The position numbers and the translations under genes are program-made. A stretch of DNA of 64,000 nt from Scolanthus callimorphus (taxonomy: Eukaryota; Cnidaria; Anthozoa; Actiniaria; Edwardsiidae), in NCBI GenBank assembly GCA_033964015.1, contig CM066916.1:15354501-15418500 (forward strand), given 5' to 3'. The notes beneath the pieces are model-generated. The model saw only the letters and a list, made by a program, of their open reading frames with translations. It did not search any database and was not told the origin of the DNA. Of the stretch, positions 54,794 to 64,000 are shown in pieces (the stretch's first letter is position 1; each line of letters starts with the position of its first letter).

Positions 54794-57215
54794 CAACAAT
54801 GCTGGGCTTACCAAAACGCTAAAAACTTGGAATGTCAGCAAATAAAGAACCATTTTTTGCCCTCCTACAGGCCAACAGTCCTCTAAAATCGTCTAGCAAT
54901 TCCATCATTTCCCATGTTACTGAATATTATATAGAGTGATTATCATCCGACTGTGAATTAGAACAAAATACATGCACACTGCTAACACTACTAATGATGA
55001 AAGTCATGTTTATTGTATTCTCCTTTTTATCAAGACAGTAAGCACTATTAAACACTGACTATTAGTTTTCGTTTCAAAGTCGGATGAAAGCCAACTGTAA
55101 CAATCACTGGTAAGCCTAACTCACGCATCGTTAATTTCCAATTCGCCAAGCAAATCTACCAGGACCACTCTGAAAATCGATTTATTAGTCAACTGAACTT
55201 TCGGCAATAAATGTCTCAAGCCCAGAATAAATAATTATAAAATGGTAATATGAAGCATGGCAATAACACTTTGTAGCGTCCAACGCGCATAGGACAAAAA
55301 CTAGCGGTTAGTGTAACACTATTCTGATATACAGACAAACAACATGAAACAAGCCGCGTAGTGAACAAACCAAGTGACCCGCGAATAACGACACGTGCAA
55401 TTATCAAGACTTATTTTAAAAGTTTCAGGAAATGAAGCCTCGGGGACACTGACATACAGCCAACAAATGACAATGAAAATTGAGCAATATCAATGTGCTC
55501 TTGTTAGACTGCCGACATAATGACTATTCTGAGACCTTAATCTCGCCGCGAGTTTATGCGAGATAAGGTCCCAGAGATAAGGCCGCTCGGGGTTCCTGTG
55601 GCGAAGCGACGCTCGTGCTCAGCTCCTCGCACTGCGCACTCGTCGCTTCTCCACAGGAACCCCGAGCGGCCTTCGGCCGCCATTTTTTTCTTTTTCTTTC
55701 TTTTAGTTTCGAGCGTTGCCTGCGGAGGAAGCTAGTCCTGTAGTCCCAGAGTACGCCTCGATATAAATCTGATTTACGAACTCAGCAATTCACTATTCCT
55801 CCTGAGTTTAAGTTTCATACACCCCTCTGTAACAGACCCAACAAAATTTGAGATTCCCACCGGGTTTTCAGGAAAGTGTTGCAAATTTTCGTCGGGCGTC
55901 AGCTCATTTGTTTCATCGACACAATATCTCGGTGCGCGTTTGAGTTTCCAGTCCTCTTCATGTAATCGCATTTATCAACCACTCTTTTAACGTCTTTTAA
56001 GTATCGATTTCTAAAGTACTTATGTGTTTCTATAGTACATCGTAAGCTTGGTAAATACACTCAAATTTCGCACCGGGGAAGGAAAAAGACGTCCGGGTTA
56101 ATTCAGAAAATTTGTGGGGTCTCGGGGAGGCTAAAAAATTGACCGGCCGGTAGGGTCAAAATTCCCGTAGGGTCGGGTTTCGTCGGGTCCGTTACAGGCA
56201 GAGGGGTGTTTTAATAGCCGAAGCTTTGAAGAAAGTTTCGCAATTTATTTGGGAGCAGATAAAAAGTTGAAAAGTTATGTATAAAATTAAAAGCAAAACA
56301 AATCGAGTTCCAGGTATATTCTAGGGTATAGAATGAAAAACTCTAATTTCTTTAGAAAATGGTATCTTGTAGGGTGCTTATGTGCGAGACGATAGTCCGG
56401 AGATCAATAAGTAATCTCAATAGCGGTAACTAGCACTGTAGGCGCTTTTGGATAAACGAGTCTTTGTGAGTTTTAAAACGATATCTTTTAGGGGTAAAAT
56501 GTTGGTTTTAAATTTCAGCACATTTCTATAGGCATGTTTGTTTCTAATATTTTACAGAAATTCAAATAAATATTTACCCATACTCCCTAGCGCATAAAGC
56601 TTTGTTCCTTTTTCCAGTGACAACGTATCCCGGAAACGGTATATCCAGATCTCAAAATTATCCGACCATTTGACGCGAAGAGAGCGATTGAAAAATTACT
56701 GAAAAATGTACTTATGTTTGAGTCACCTTAAAAATGTGGCTGCCTCTAATCATCTACTGTTTGTGACATTTGTACCAAACTATTAAGTTCTGAATATTTA
56801 ATAATGCATGATTACTCGATGAGTGTGACCGCATTATTAGACTCTGATATAGATCAAATACTGATACTAGATGCCATCACGTCTAAAATGTAAACCTTTG
56901 TTTGCTTTGCCAAAGTCCCAAAGGCCCAGGGCGAAAACAAGTGTATGCTAATTGGTTATAACAAGCCTCAGCTTGTGATGTTTTGTGCGCAACAGGAACC
57001 CGCGGCTCCCGAGCGTGAAGTGCACAACGTGAGTGGTCCACGTGAGTGTTAGCCAATTAGGACTCTGTCTAATGGTCGCGGGTCGCGGTTAAAAGGTGCG
57101 GGTGCAGGTGCGGGTAAAAGGTGCGGGTCTTGGAAATTGTCTAAAAATCACCAAATCAGACACTGGTTACTTCGGGCACTTTACTAAAGTTGTATTGTAT
57201 TACTCGTACCAGGAG
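54794..57215. other. Non-coding region
   Basis: No gene recognised. It contains the GC-rich hairpin listed next and a GTCGCGGGTCGCGG/GGTGCGGGT cluster at about 57074-57128, whose inverse relative lies at about 52084-52150. Confidence 0.5.
55580..55672. repeat. GC-rich hairpin
   Basis: AGGCCGCTCGGGGTTCCTGT through GCGAAGCGAC, mirrored by GTCGCTTCTCCACAGGAACC and CCGAGCGGCCT. The arms are about 34 bases. Confidence 0.85.
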
Positions 57216-58573
57216 CAATCGGGACACGCCTATTTTTACTCTCGCCCCAGTTTCAGACTGTACCGACATTTTTTCGATAAATGCTCTACGGTACCTCGAG
57301 ATTGACTGATTGCCTACGTGTAACTGAAGTTTCATTAAATTCTACAAGCCCGATCTGAAGATATTTTAGGATTTATAAATCAGGGCTATAATTTATGTAA
57401 AATTCAGTGTAGTGAATAAATATGTCAGAGTTTGGTACTTCATGGTTATAAATTGAAGTTTTTTACAGCTCATTCTATTTGTAATTGTTCAAGGAAGGTC
57501 ATGCTTTTGATTAAAATCAAATATTATTTTGCGACTTCGAAAAATATAGAAATGTAAGTATCAACATAATTGCCCCACGCATCAGCTCAACGCGAGATTT
57601 GGGCCTACTTTCACGAAATTTGGTCTGATTTAAAAAATCGTAGTTTTTTCGCTTCAAATTTTTGGACGACTCCAATGGATCAATGTAAAGTTTGTCTTCA
57701 ACGTTTCATTTTAATTGAAATCCTCTAAGGCAGTCAACTGGGAACGCAAAGATCGGTAAATATTGGATCGATTTCTGTAGTTTCTACTCTGGGATTTGCT
57801 ATTGTTCCCCGTTCGGCACAAAATCGAATTCCAATGGAGCGCACGTGGACTTGTCCTTGCTTGGCTAGTCTCCGATGTATGATAATTTTCTTAGGTTTTT
57901 CGGTCTTTTGTTATGCATTTAATTACCATATGTCGGGGACGATTCGGAGAGCATTGGAATTCGATTTTGTGCCGAATAAAGAACAAAAGCTAGTCCCTGA
58001 GCAGAAACTACACGAATCCATCCAATATTTATCGATCTTTGCGTCCACAGTTGATAACCATAGAGGATTTCAATTAATATGAAACTTTGGAGACAAACTT
58101 TACATTGATCAATCGGAGTCGTCCAAAAATTTGAAGTGAAAAAAACTACGATTTTTCAAATCAGTCCAAATTTCGTGAAAGTAGGCCCAAATTTCGCAGT
58201 AAGCTGGTGCATGGGGCCATTATGTTGATACTTACATTTGTATCCTTTTCGAAATCGCAAAGAAATATTTCATTCTAATAAAAAGCATGAACTTCCTTAA
58301 GCATACACAAATAGAATGAGCTATAAAAACGTTCAATTTATAACCATGAAGTACCAAAATCTGCCATGTTAATTCATAACACTGGATTTTACATAAATTA
58401 TAGCCCTGATTTATAACTCCCAAAATATCTTCAGATCGGGCTTGTAGAATTTAGTCAAACTTCGGTTACACGTAGGCAATCAGTCAATCTCGAGGTACCG
58501 TAGAGCATTAATCGAAAAAATGTCGGTACAGCATGAAACTGGGGTGAGAGTAAAATTAGGCGTGGCCTGATTG
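57216..58573. repeat. 1.36 kb near-palindrome (large inverted repeat)
   Basis: Arms of about 620 bases run outward from a central loop at about 57835-57950. Landmarks on the left arm (CGGTACCTCGAGATTGACTG, TCTACAAGCCCGATCTGAAG, TTCATGGTTATAAATTGAA, GGCACAAAATCGAATTCCAA) all recur inverted on the right, with scattered differences. No coding frame is shared by the arms. It may be a fold-back transposon or an inverted duplication. Confidence 0.92.
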
Positions 58574-58729
58574 TCACGTGATACTAACTCCAATCTCCCC
58601 AACTTTTGTACTGACATGTATTTCAGTCTATTGGTAGTATGTGTGTTATATTGGCTGTGCTATATAAATCAAACTGTTTTTATATGAGAGGTTCAAAATT
58701 GGTTGGCATGGATGCAAAATTACTGGGTC

Positions 58730-59357
58730 GATCCACCTTAAGAAAGGTGACAAATCAGAGTGTGGTATAACCGTGCCATCTCGCTGCTTGCAATCGCAGG
58801 CAAGATAATCACTCGAGTCTTGGCCGCGAACAGACTTCACCCACATGCCGAAACGTTCCTTCCGGAGTCCCAGTGTTGCTTTTTGTACCAACAGGGGAAA
58901 AAGAAAAGTGTCTCGAGGAACATCAACCACTAAACATGGCCTCCATTGACCTATCTAAGGCCTTCGACTCTGTCAATCGCGCGGCGTAGGATCCTAGCCC
59001 TGAGAAATTCGTCAACATTCTCAAACTTCTCCTTGGATGCATTGTTGCAAGAGTCCTTGGCGGCTGTTGCAACAGCGAACCGTTTGAGGTGCGGACCGGT
59101 GTTAAGCAAGGCTGCGTGATTGCGCCTAAATTTTTCTCCATCTTCATATCAGCAATCTTTCAGTTGATGAAGATAAACTTCCTAAAGGAGCTACAATCAC
59201 CTACCGGCTAGACGGGGGCCTTTTCAACCTAAAAAGGTTGAAGGCAAAAACCAAGACTTGCACAACTTCCATCATCGAGCTTCAATACGCCGACGACAAC
59301 TGCGTCTGAGCCACTTCTGAGGAGAGCCTCCAGGCTGTCCTGAACGCGTTTGGGTAT
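58730..59357 (+). pseudogene. LINE (plus strand) reverse transcriptase remnant, 5' part
   Basis: With frameshifts and stops it reads as an RT: AGKIITRVLAANRLHPHAET then FLPESQC, a region resembling IDLTKAFDSVNR, then EPFEVRTGVKQGC and the catalytic LQYADDNCV. Interrupted at 59357 by the minus-strand LINE tail, it continues at 60237. Confidence 0.85.
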
Positions 59358-59376
59358 GATAGATAGATAGATAGAT
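59358..59376. repeat. (GATA)n tail of inserted LINE
   Basis: Four to five GATA units marking the 3' tail of the minus-strand LINE fragment. Confidence 0.85.
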
Positions 59377-60236
59377 GGTTTATTAAAAACTACATTGCAG
59401 CTTTAGGGCTGAATTAAGCAATTTTTACAATATATTAAAAACAATTTGAATAAGACTATTTACATATATATAAATACTAAATAATAATAAGGAATATGAA
59501 TAATAAAAGTTAAAACACTATGATCTCTTTAAAACCCATTTCTACCTGCAGTCGATAAATTACCTATGTTTGAAACGAATTTCGGGCCATTGCGAACACG
59601 AAGGTGTTTTTGGTTCTGTTTGTTTTTAAATTAGGGAGGGAAAAAGGGCGATGGTTGCGGAGATTATATCTTGATTCGTTTTTTGGTGGCAGCAAGCTGT
59701 TCAGCTTGTGATCAGTCTCAGAGCAATCTCGTCGAACAGCTTACTGCACAGTTGGCTATGGTGCTCAGTAATAGGTGTGATGCCCAAAAAACTGCAAGCA
59801 CTAATGTAGCTCGTGCGGGGCAATATTATCGATAGCGCCCTTTTCTCGATACGCACAAACTCATCTTTTAGGTACTGCGGCAGGGCGTTATAGAAAACTG
59901 GCACAGCATAGTCCACACACGAACGAACACAGGCTTTATAGAAAAGAACTAAGTCTGAAGGAGGCAGTCTAGCTCTTTTAAGTTGAACAAGGAAATACAA
60001 TTTCTTGCTAGCCTTCTTTACTGCCTCCTCCACATGAGCGTTCCACGTCAGGTTGTCACTAATAGTTAACCCTAATAATTTGACATTTTTGACAACCTCG
60101 AGTGCTTTGCCATCGATAGTTATAGCATCAAAGCGTTCGGGTTCGCGAGCAAACGAAATTCTCATTTCTTTGCACTTATCAGGGTTAAGGACAACTCTAT
60201 TTTCGTACCAGCGACAACTCTATTTTCGTACCAGCG
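59358..60236 (-). pseudogene. 5'-truncated LINE tail inserted in another LINE
   Basis: Minus-strand frame 60165-59704 with VVKNVKLLGLTISDNLTWNA, LVLFYKACVRSCVDYAVPVF and EKRALSIILPRTSY, the C-terminal part of a LINE RT protein. On the minus strand it ends in a (TATC)n tail at 59376-59358. Same family as the fragment at 36.4-37.4 kb. Next to its truncated end a 24 bp unit ending TTTTCGTACCAGCGAC is repeated in tandem (60193-60240). Confidence 0.9.
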
Positions 60237-61077
60237 ACTAGGCCTGTCTGTCAATGCGAAAAGACCGAGAGTCTACCAACCTGCGCCGGGTCAAGCAAAT
60301 ATCCCCCCTTTCTTTAAGTTTAGTGAGTCTGTCCTGGAGAATGTGGAATCCTTTCCATATCTTGGCAGCTTCCTCTCTGTCAAAGCAAACATCGATGATG
60401 AGATCCAACATCGTCTACGGGCCGCCAGCTATGCCTATGGAAGAATGCGCGAGAGGGTCCTCGAGGAGAGAGGAATACAAACTGACGCCAAAGGCGAGGA
60501 TCTACAAGGCGGTTGTGTTACCTTCCCTCCTCTATAGCTCGGAATCCTGGACCGCCTACAGGCGTCACTTAAAAATCCTTGAGAAATATCATCAGCGCTG
60601 CCTGGGTCGCATTCTAGGCCATAGTGGATCGCCGAACAAATAACAGCGTCCTAGAGGAAGCCAAGTGCTCAAGCGTAGAGCCATGGTTCTCCAAAACCAG
60701 CTCCGCTGGTCTGGGCATGTTCTCAGAATGGACAAAACGCTTCTTCCAAAGCAAATTCTGTACGGCGAGCTCGGCTTTGGAGCAAGATCACAAGGTGGGC
60801 AGAGAAAGCGCTCCAAAGACAACCTCAAAGCAAATCTTAAAGCCTGCAAGATTAGCCCTGCAAGATTAGACGCTTGGGAAGTGATTGCCTTGGACTGGTC
60901 GCGGTGGAGAAGAACGACGCATGAGGGTGTCGCGTCCCTTGAGTCAGCCAGGCGCCGTTAAGGAACGAGGAGAAGCGCCAAATCCGTAAGGAACGTGAAA
61001 GAGCCCCTCCTCTGGCGACCTCATTATTTGTTTGCCTGTCCTGTCAGTGACCCTGTGCCTCCCGCATGGGCCTTATT
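60237..61077 (+). pseudogene. LINE (plus strand) remnant, 3' part
   Basis: Resumes the interrupted LINE: GLSVNAK, then ENVESFPYLGSFLSVKANID, RLRAASYAYGRMRERV, LKILEKYHQRCLGRILG, and after another frame break RWSGHVLRMDKTLLPKQILY to a stop after ASLESARR at about 60960. These are C-terminal features of endonuclease/RT-type LINE proteins. The following 3' flank ends at the LTR. Confidence 0.88.
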
Positions 61078-61271
61078 TGTAATAATAATAGTCATTGTAT
61101 TATTATGATTGACATTGTAATCAACACTAGATAAGCCGCACCCATTTGTAATCACAGTTAAGCTTTAGCCTAAGTATCAATAAACAGAATTCTATCAATA
61201 GTCTTGGAGTACACACTATTCCGCGACCATCCTACACTCTCCTTCATCTTCTATAAACTCGGTTCATTACA
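61078..61271 (+). mobile_element. 5' LTR of a Ty3/gypsy-type retrotransposon
   Basis: 194 bp beginning TGTAAT and ending ATTACA, perfect 6 bp inverted tips. It contains AATAAA (61179-61184) and a TATA-like CTATAAAC near its end. A primer-binding-site-like TGGTGTCAGAAAGTGAG follows directly at 61272. The 3' LTR would lie beyond the window, so LTR identity and target duplication cannot be checked. Confidence 0.8.
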
Positions 61272-61288
61272 TGGTGTCAGAAAGTGAG
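61272..61288 (+). promoter_or_regulatory. Primer binding site
   Basis: TGG directly after the LTR CA, as expected where a tRNA 3' CCA end primes minus-strand synthesis. The TGGTGTCAGAA form is common in animal LTR elements. The tRNA is not identified. Confidence 0.65.
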
Positions 61289-61293
61289 TCGAA

Positions 61294-64000
61294 ATGGAAC
61301 ACATGAAACCTATGGGACCACTGAAGTTAGAAGGAAATATCGCCGAAAACTGGCGAAAGTGGAGTCAGCGATGGAACCTCTACGCAAAGGCGAGTGGGGC
61401 AGATTCGAAGCCAGAGGCTACGAAATGCGCAATATTCCTGCACACGATTGGGGAAGACGCGCTGGAAGTGTACGATACCTTCACTTTCACAGAGAGTGAG
61501 AAGGACAAACTTGACCCAATAATAAGCAAGTTTGAAGCATACTGCACGCCGAAAAAGAATGTGACGTATGAGAGATACATCTTCAACTCCTGCACACAAA
61601 ACGGTCGTCCAATAGATGTATTCGTGACGGATCTGAGATCTAAAGCAAAGACATGCGAATTTGGAGCACTACAAGACAGTCTTATAAAAGACAGGATTGT
61701 CTGCGGAATTGATAGTGACAGCATCAGGGAGCGACTTCTCAGGAACACTGAACTGACACTCAATGCTGCCATCAATACTGTCAGAGCAGCAGAGACGAGC
61801 AAAACACAAATAGAGAATTTGAAAGATGGTGCGAGTCTTGAAGCAGCCGCCCTCAACAAGAAATACCCAGGGAGGAAAAACCAAAAACAGCAAAATCACC
61901 GCAAGCCTACTAAGAAAGAGGACAGAAAAACGTGCGGACGTTGCGGTTCCTCTCACAAACCAAAGGAATGTAAAGCATTTGGTCAAGAATGCTACAAATG
62001 CAAGGGCAAAAAACATTTTGCACCCATGTGCAAAACGAAGGATGTCCCGCCCAAGAAAGTTCACGACTTGAAAAAGGACAGCGACACTGAGAGCGACGAC
62101 TCTATCGACGAATTATTTCTTGGCGAAATCGATTCGACAAACAGCGACGCCAATGAACTCTTTGTAACCCTGAACGTGGGAAACAAGGATATCAGATTCA
62201 AAGTTGATACCGGAGCACAATGCAACGTGTTGTCAGAGGAAGTATTTTCGTCATTACCACAAAAGCCACAACTAAAGAGTACTAAGACAAGACTCACAGC
62301 TTATGGAGGCATGCAAATACCCGTGCTAGGAAAATGCGAGATGGATGTCAAAAGGCGCGGAAATGAGATAACCGCCGATTTTTATGTGGTCAAAGCTGAC
62401 AAGTCCAAGCCGCTAATTGGCTTAGAGACATGCCGCAATCTGGAACTGATAACTGTCGGCAAAAATGTTAGTGAAATCAAGAAAGGAGACGAAATCTTGA
62501 ACGAATTCAAGGATGTTTTTGAGGGACTTGGACTCGTGGATGGCGAGTACCATATAAGTCTAAACGGAGATGCACAACCTACAATTCATCCACCACGCAA
62601 AGTACCACTCAGTCTAATGCCGAAATTAAAGGATACGCTAGAAAAACTGACGAAACAGGGAGTCGTCAGCAAAGTTCAAAAAGCGACTGATTGGGTAAAC
62701 AGTTTAGTTATCGTAGAAAAGAAAAACGGAAGTCTACGTCTGTGTTTGGATCCTAAGGAACTTAATAAAGCCATCAAAAGGGAACACTACAAGCCGCCAA
62801 CCGCAGAAACACTATCGAGTAGATTGAACGGGAAACGTGTTTTCACCGTGATTGACATGAGCAATTGCTATTGGCACAAAAAACTGGATGAAGAATCTTC
62901 ATACTTGTGCACTTTCAACACGCCATTTGGAAGATATCGTTTCTTGCGAATGCCATTCGGGATTTCTGTAGCTGCCGACGTGGCACAGAAAATGGTCGAC
63001 GACAATTTCAGCGACATTCCCGGAGTTTTAGCAGTCCATGATGACATCATTGTTGCGGGACGTGACAAGGCGGAACACGACAAGGCACTAAAACAAGTAC
63101 TGACTCGCGCAAAGGAACGTGGAATCAAATTCAATCGGGATAAAATCCAGCTGAGGGTTAGTCAAGTCAACTACCTCGGAAATATTGTCACAGCAGAAGG
63201 ATTCAAACCTGACCCCGAGAAAATCAAGGCTATCAAGGAAATGCCGAAACCGGAAACAAAACAAGACCTTCAACGATTACTTGGCATGGTAAACTACCTA
63301 TCCCAATATATCTCCAACATGTCGGAAATCACGGCACCATTGCGGTCACTTCTGAAGAAAAACGCACAATGGGTATGGTATGAGGAACACGAACAAGCCT
63401 TAACAAAGGTCAAGGAAGCGCTAACAAATAGCCCAGTATTACGCTATTTTGACATCGAGAAAGAAATAGTTATCCAATGCGACGCGTCACAAAATGGAAT
63501 GGGAGGATGTTTGATCCAGGAGGGACACCCTGTAATTTATGCGTCGAGATCTTTAACAGACGCAGAGAAACACTACGCTCAAATCGAAAAGGAACTGTTG
63601 GCCATTGTGTTCACATGCGAGCGATTTCATCAGTTCATTTACGGAAATGAGATAATCGTTCACAGCGATCATAAGCCACTTGAAGCGATTATGGCTAAGC
63701 CTCTATCTCAAGCACCACCACGTATTCAACGTCTGTTAATCAGATTGCAGAAATACAACATCACTGTATGTTTTGTACCGGGCAAGGAAATGTTTATAGC
63801 AGACACGTTGTCGAGAGCATATTTATCGGAAAACGCAAATGATCAACAGGATCTCAACGAGGATATTGAGATTTCCGTTCACAGCTTCGTTAAAGAAATT
63901 CCGGCAACTACTGAAAGGTTAAGAGAACTAAAACAAGCCACTGCGGATGACGTGACACTACAAGAGTTACGCAAACAAATCATCAAGGGATGGCCCAACC
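61294..64000 (+). CDS. gag-pol polyprotein of a Ty3/gypsy-type retrotransposon (partial, open at window end)
   Basis: A single uninterrupted frame of 902 codons from ATG at 61294 to the window edge. Order: gag-like N terminus (about 1-210); two zinc knuckles (about 214-246, CGRCGSSHKPKEC and CYKCKGKKHFAPMC); aspartic protease with DTGAQCNVL (about 304); reverse transcriptase (about 437-610) with FTVIDMSNCYW, FLRMPFGI and the catalytic block AVHDDIIVAG (D583, D584); RNase H (about 725-830) with CDASQNGMGG and HSDHKPLEAI; then ADTLSRAYL and linker. Integrase would follow outside the window. There is no frameshift between gag and pol. The open frame suggests a young, perhaps intact element. The LTR lies just beyond the 3' end of a LINE remnant. 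Confidence 0.95.
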   Translation, partial: MEHMKPMGPLKLEGNIAENWRKWSQRWNLYAKASGADSKPEATKCAIFLHTIGEDALEVYDTFTFTESEKDKLDPIISKFEAYCTPKKNVTYERYIFNSCTQNGRPIDVFVTDLRSKAKTCEFGALQDSLIKDRIVCGIDSDSIRERLLRNTELTLNAAINTVRAAETSKTQIENLKDGASLEAAALNKKYPGRKNQKQQNHRKPTKKEDRKTCGRCGSSHKPKECKAFGQECYKCKGKKHFAPMCKTKDVPPKKVHDLKKDSDTESDDSIDELFLGEIDSTNSDANELFVTLNVGNKDIRFKVDTGAQCNVLSEEVFSSLPQKPQLKSTKTRLTAYGGMQIPVLGKCEMDVKRRGNEITADFYVVKADKSKPLIGLETCRNLELITVGKNVSEIKKGDEILNEFKDVFEGLGLVDGEYHISLNGDAQPTIHPPRKVPLSLMPKLKDTLEKLTKQGVVSKVQKATDWVNSLVIVEKKNGSLRLCLDPKELNKAIKREHYKPPTAETLSSRLNGKRVFTVIDMSNCYWHKKLDEESSYLCTFNTPFGRYRFLRMPFGISVAADVAQKMVDDNFSDIPGVLAVHDDIIVAGRDKAEHDKALKQVLTRAKERGIKFNRDKIQLRVSQVNYLGNIVTAEGFKPDPEKIKAIKEMPKPETKQDLQRLLGMVNYLSQYISNMSEITAPLRSLLKKNAQWVWYEEHEQALTKVKEALTNSPVLRYFDIEKEIVIQCDASQNGMGGCLIQEGHPVIYASRSLTDAEKHYAQIEKELLAIVFTCERFHQFIYGNEIIVHSDHKPLEAIMAKPLSQAPPRIQRLLIRLQKYNITVCFVPGKEMFIADTLSRAYLSENANDQQDLNEDIEISVHSFVKEIPATTERLRELKQATADDVTLQELRKQIIKGWPN

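Overview
This is nuclear DNA from an intron-rich animal. The only host genes I can support are two ammonium transporters split into small exons with GT-AG introns. Everything else is AT-rich non-coding DNA packed with short inverted-repeat transposons, broken LINEs and one Ty3/gypsy-type LTR retrotransposon. The repeat style and invertebrate-type AMT proteins suggest a cnidarian, perhaps an anthozoan such as a coral. That is an inference from style, not a species identification.

Layout. (1) About 0-11.4 kb, minus strand: AMT gene A, nine exons (2831-11391, 422 codons). Its last exon must lie left of position 1. (2) 11.4-19.3 kb: intergenic, with fold-back elements, a LINE 3' fragment at 14.5-14.9 kb, and several G-rich and palindromic elements. 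(3) 19.3-52.8 kb, minus strand: AMT gene B, ten exons, 496 codons. Nine exons sit between 19343 and 28277, and the only intact first exon is at 52697-52793, which makes intron 1 about 24.4 kb. A second first-exon copy at 30811-30900 carries a one-base deletion and is read as a pseudo-exon. (4) 33.7-49.2 kb, inside intron 1: a mosaic of large inverted-repeat elements, minisatellites and a truncated LINE. (5) 53-58.6 kb: no gene recognised; it holds a MITE copy, a GC-rich hairpin and a 1.36 kb near-palindrome. (6) 58.7-64 kb: a three-layer nest, in which a plus-strand LINE is interrupted by a minus-strand LINE tail, and an LTR retrotransposon with an open gag-pol frame running off the window sits beyond its 3' end.

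How the genes relate: the two AMT genes are tandem paralogues in the same orientation. Their exons 2 to 9 have identical lengths (90, 231, 107, 132, 130, 107, 139 and 222 nt) and identical phases. Both encode the 11-helix ammonium channel fold with both pore histidines. They would move ammonium across cell membranes; in a symbiotic cnidarian that would bear on nitrogen supply, but nothing here shows the role.

The most informative non-gene signals are a 220 bp MITE family with perfect or near-perfect 9 bp target duplications at four sites, a transposon insertion with its empty site preserved in a nearby duplicate, a decayed duplicate promoter plus first exon, an apparent GC donor in AMT B, and an AMT A splice acceptor whose upstream sequence comes from a repeat.
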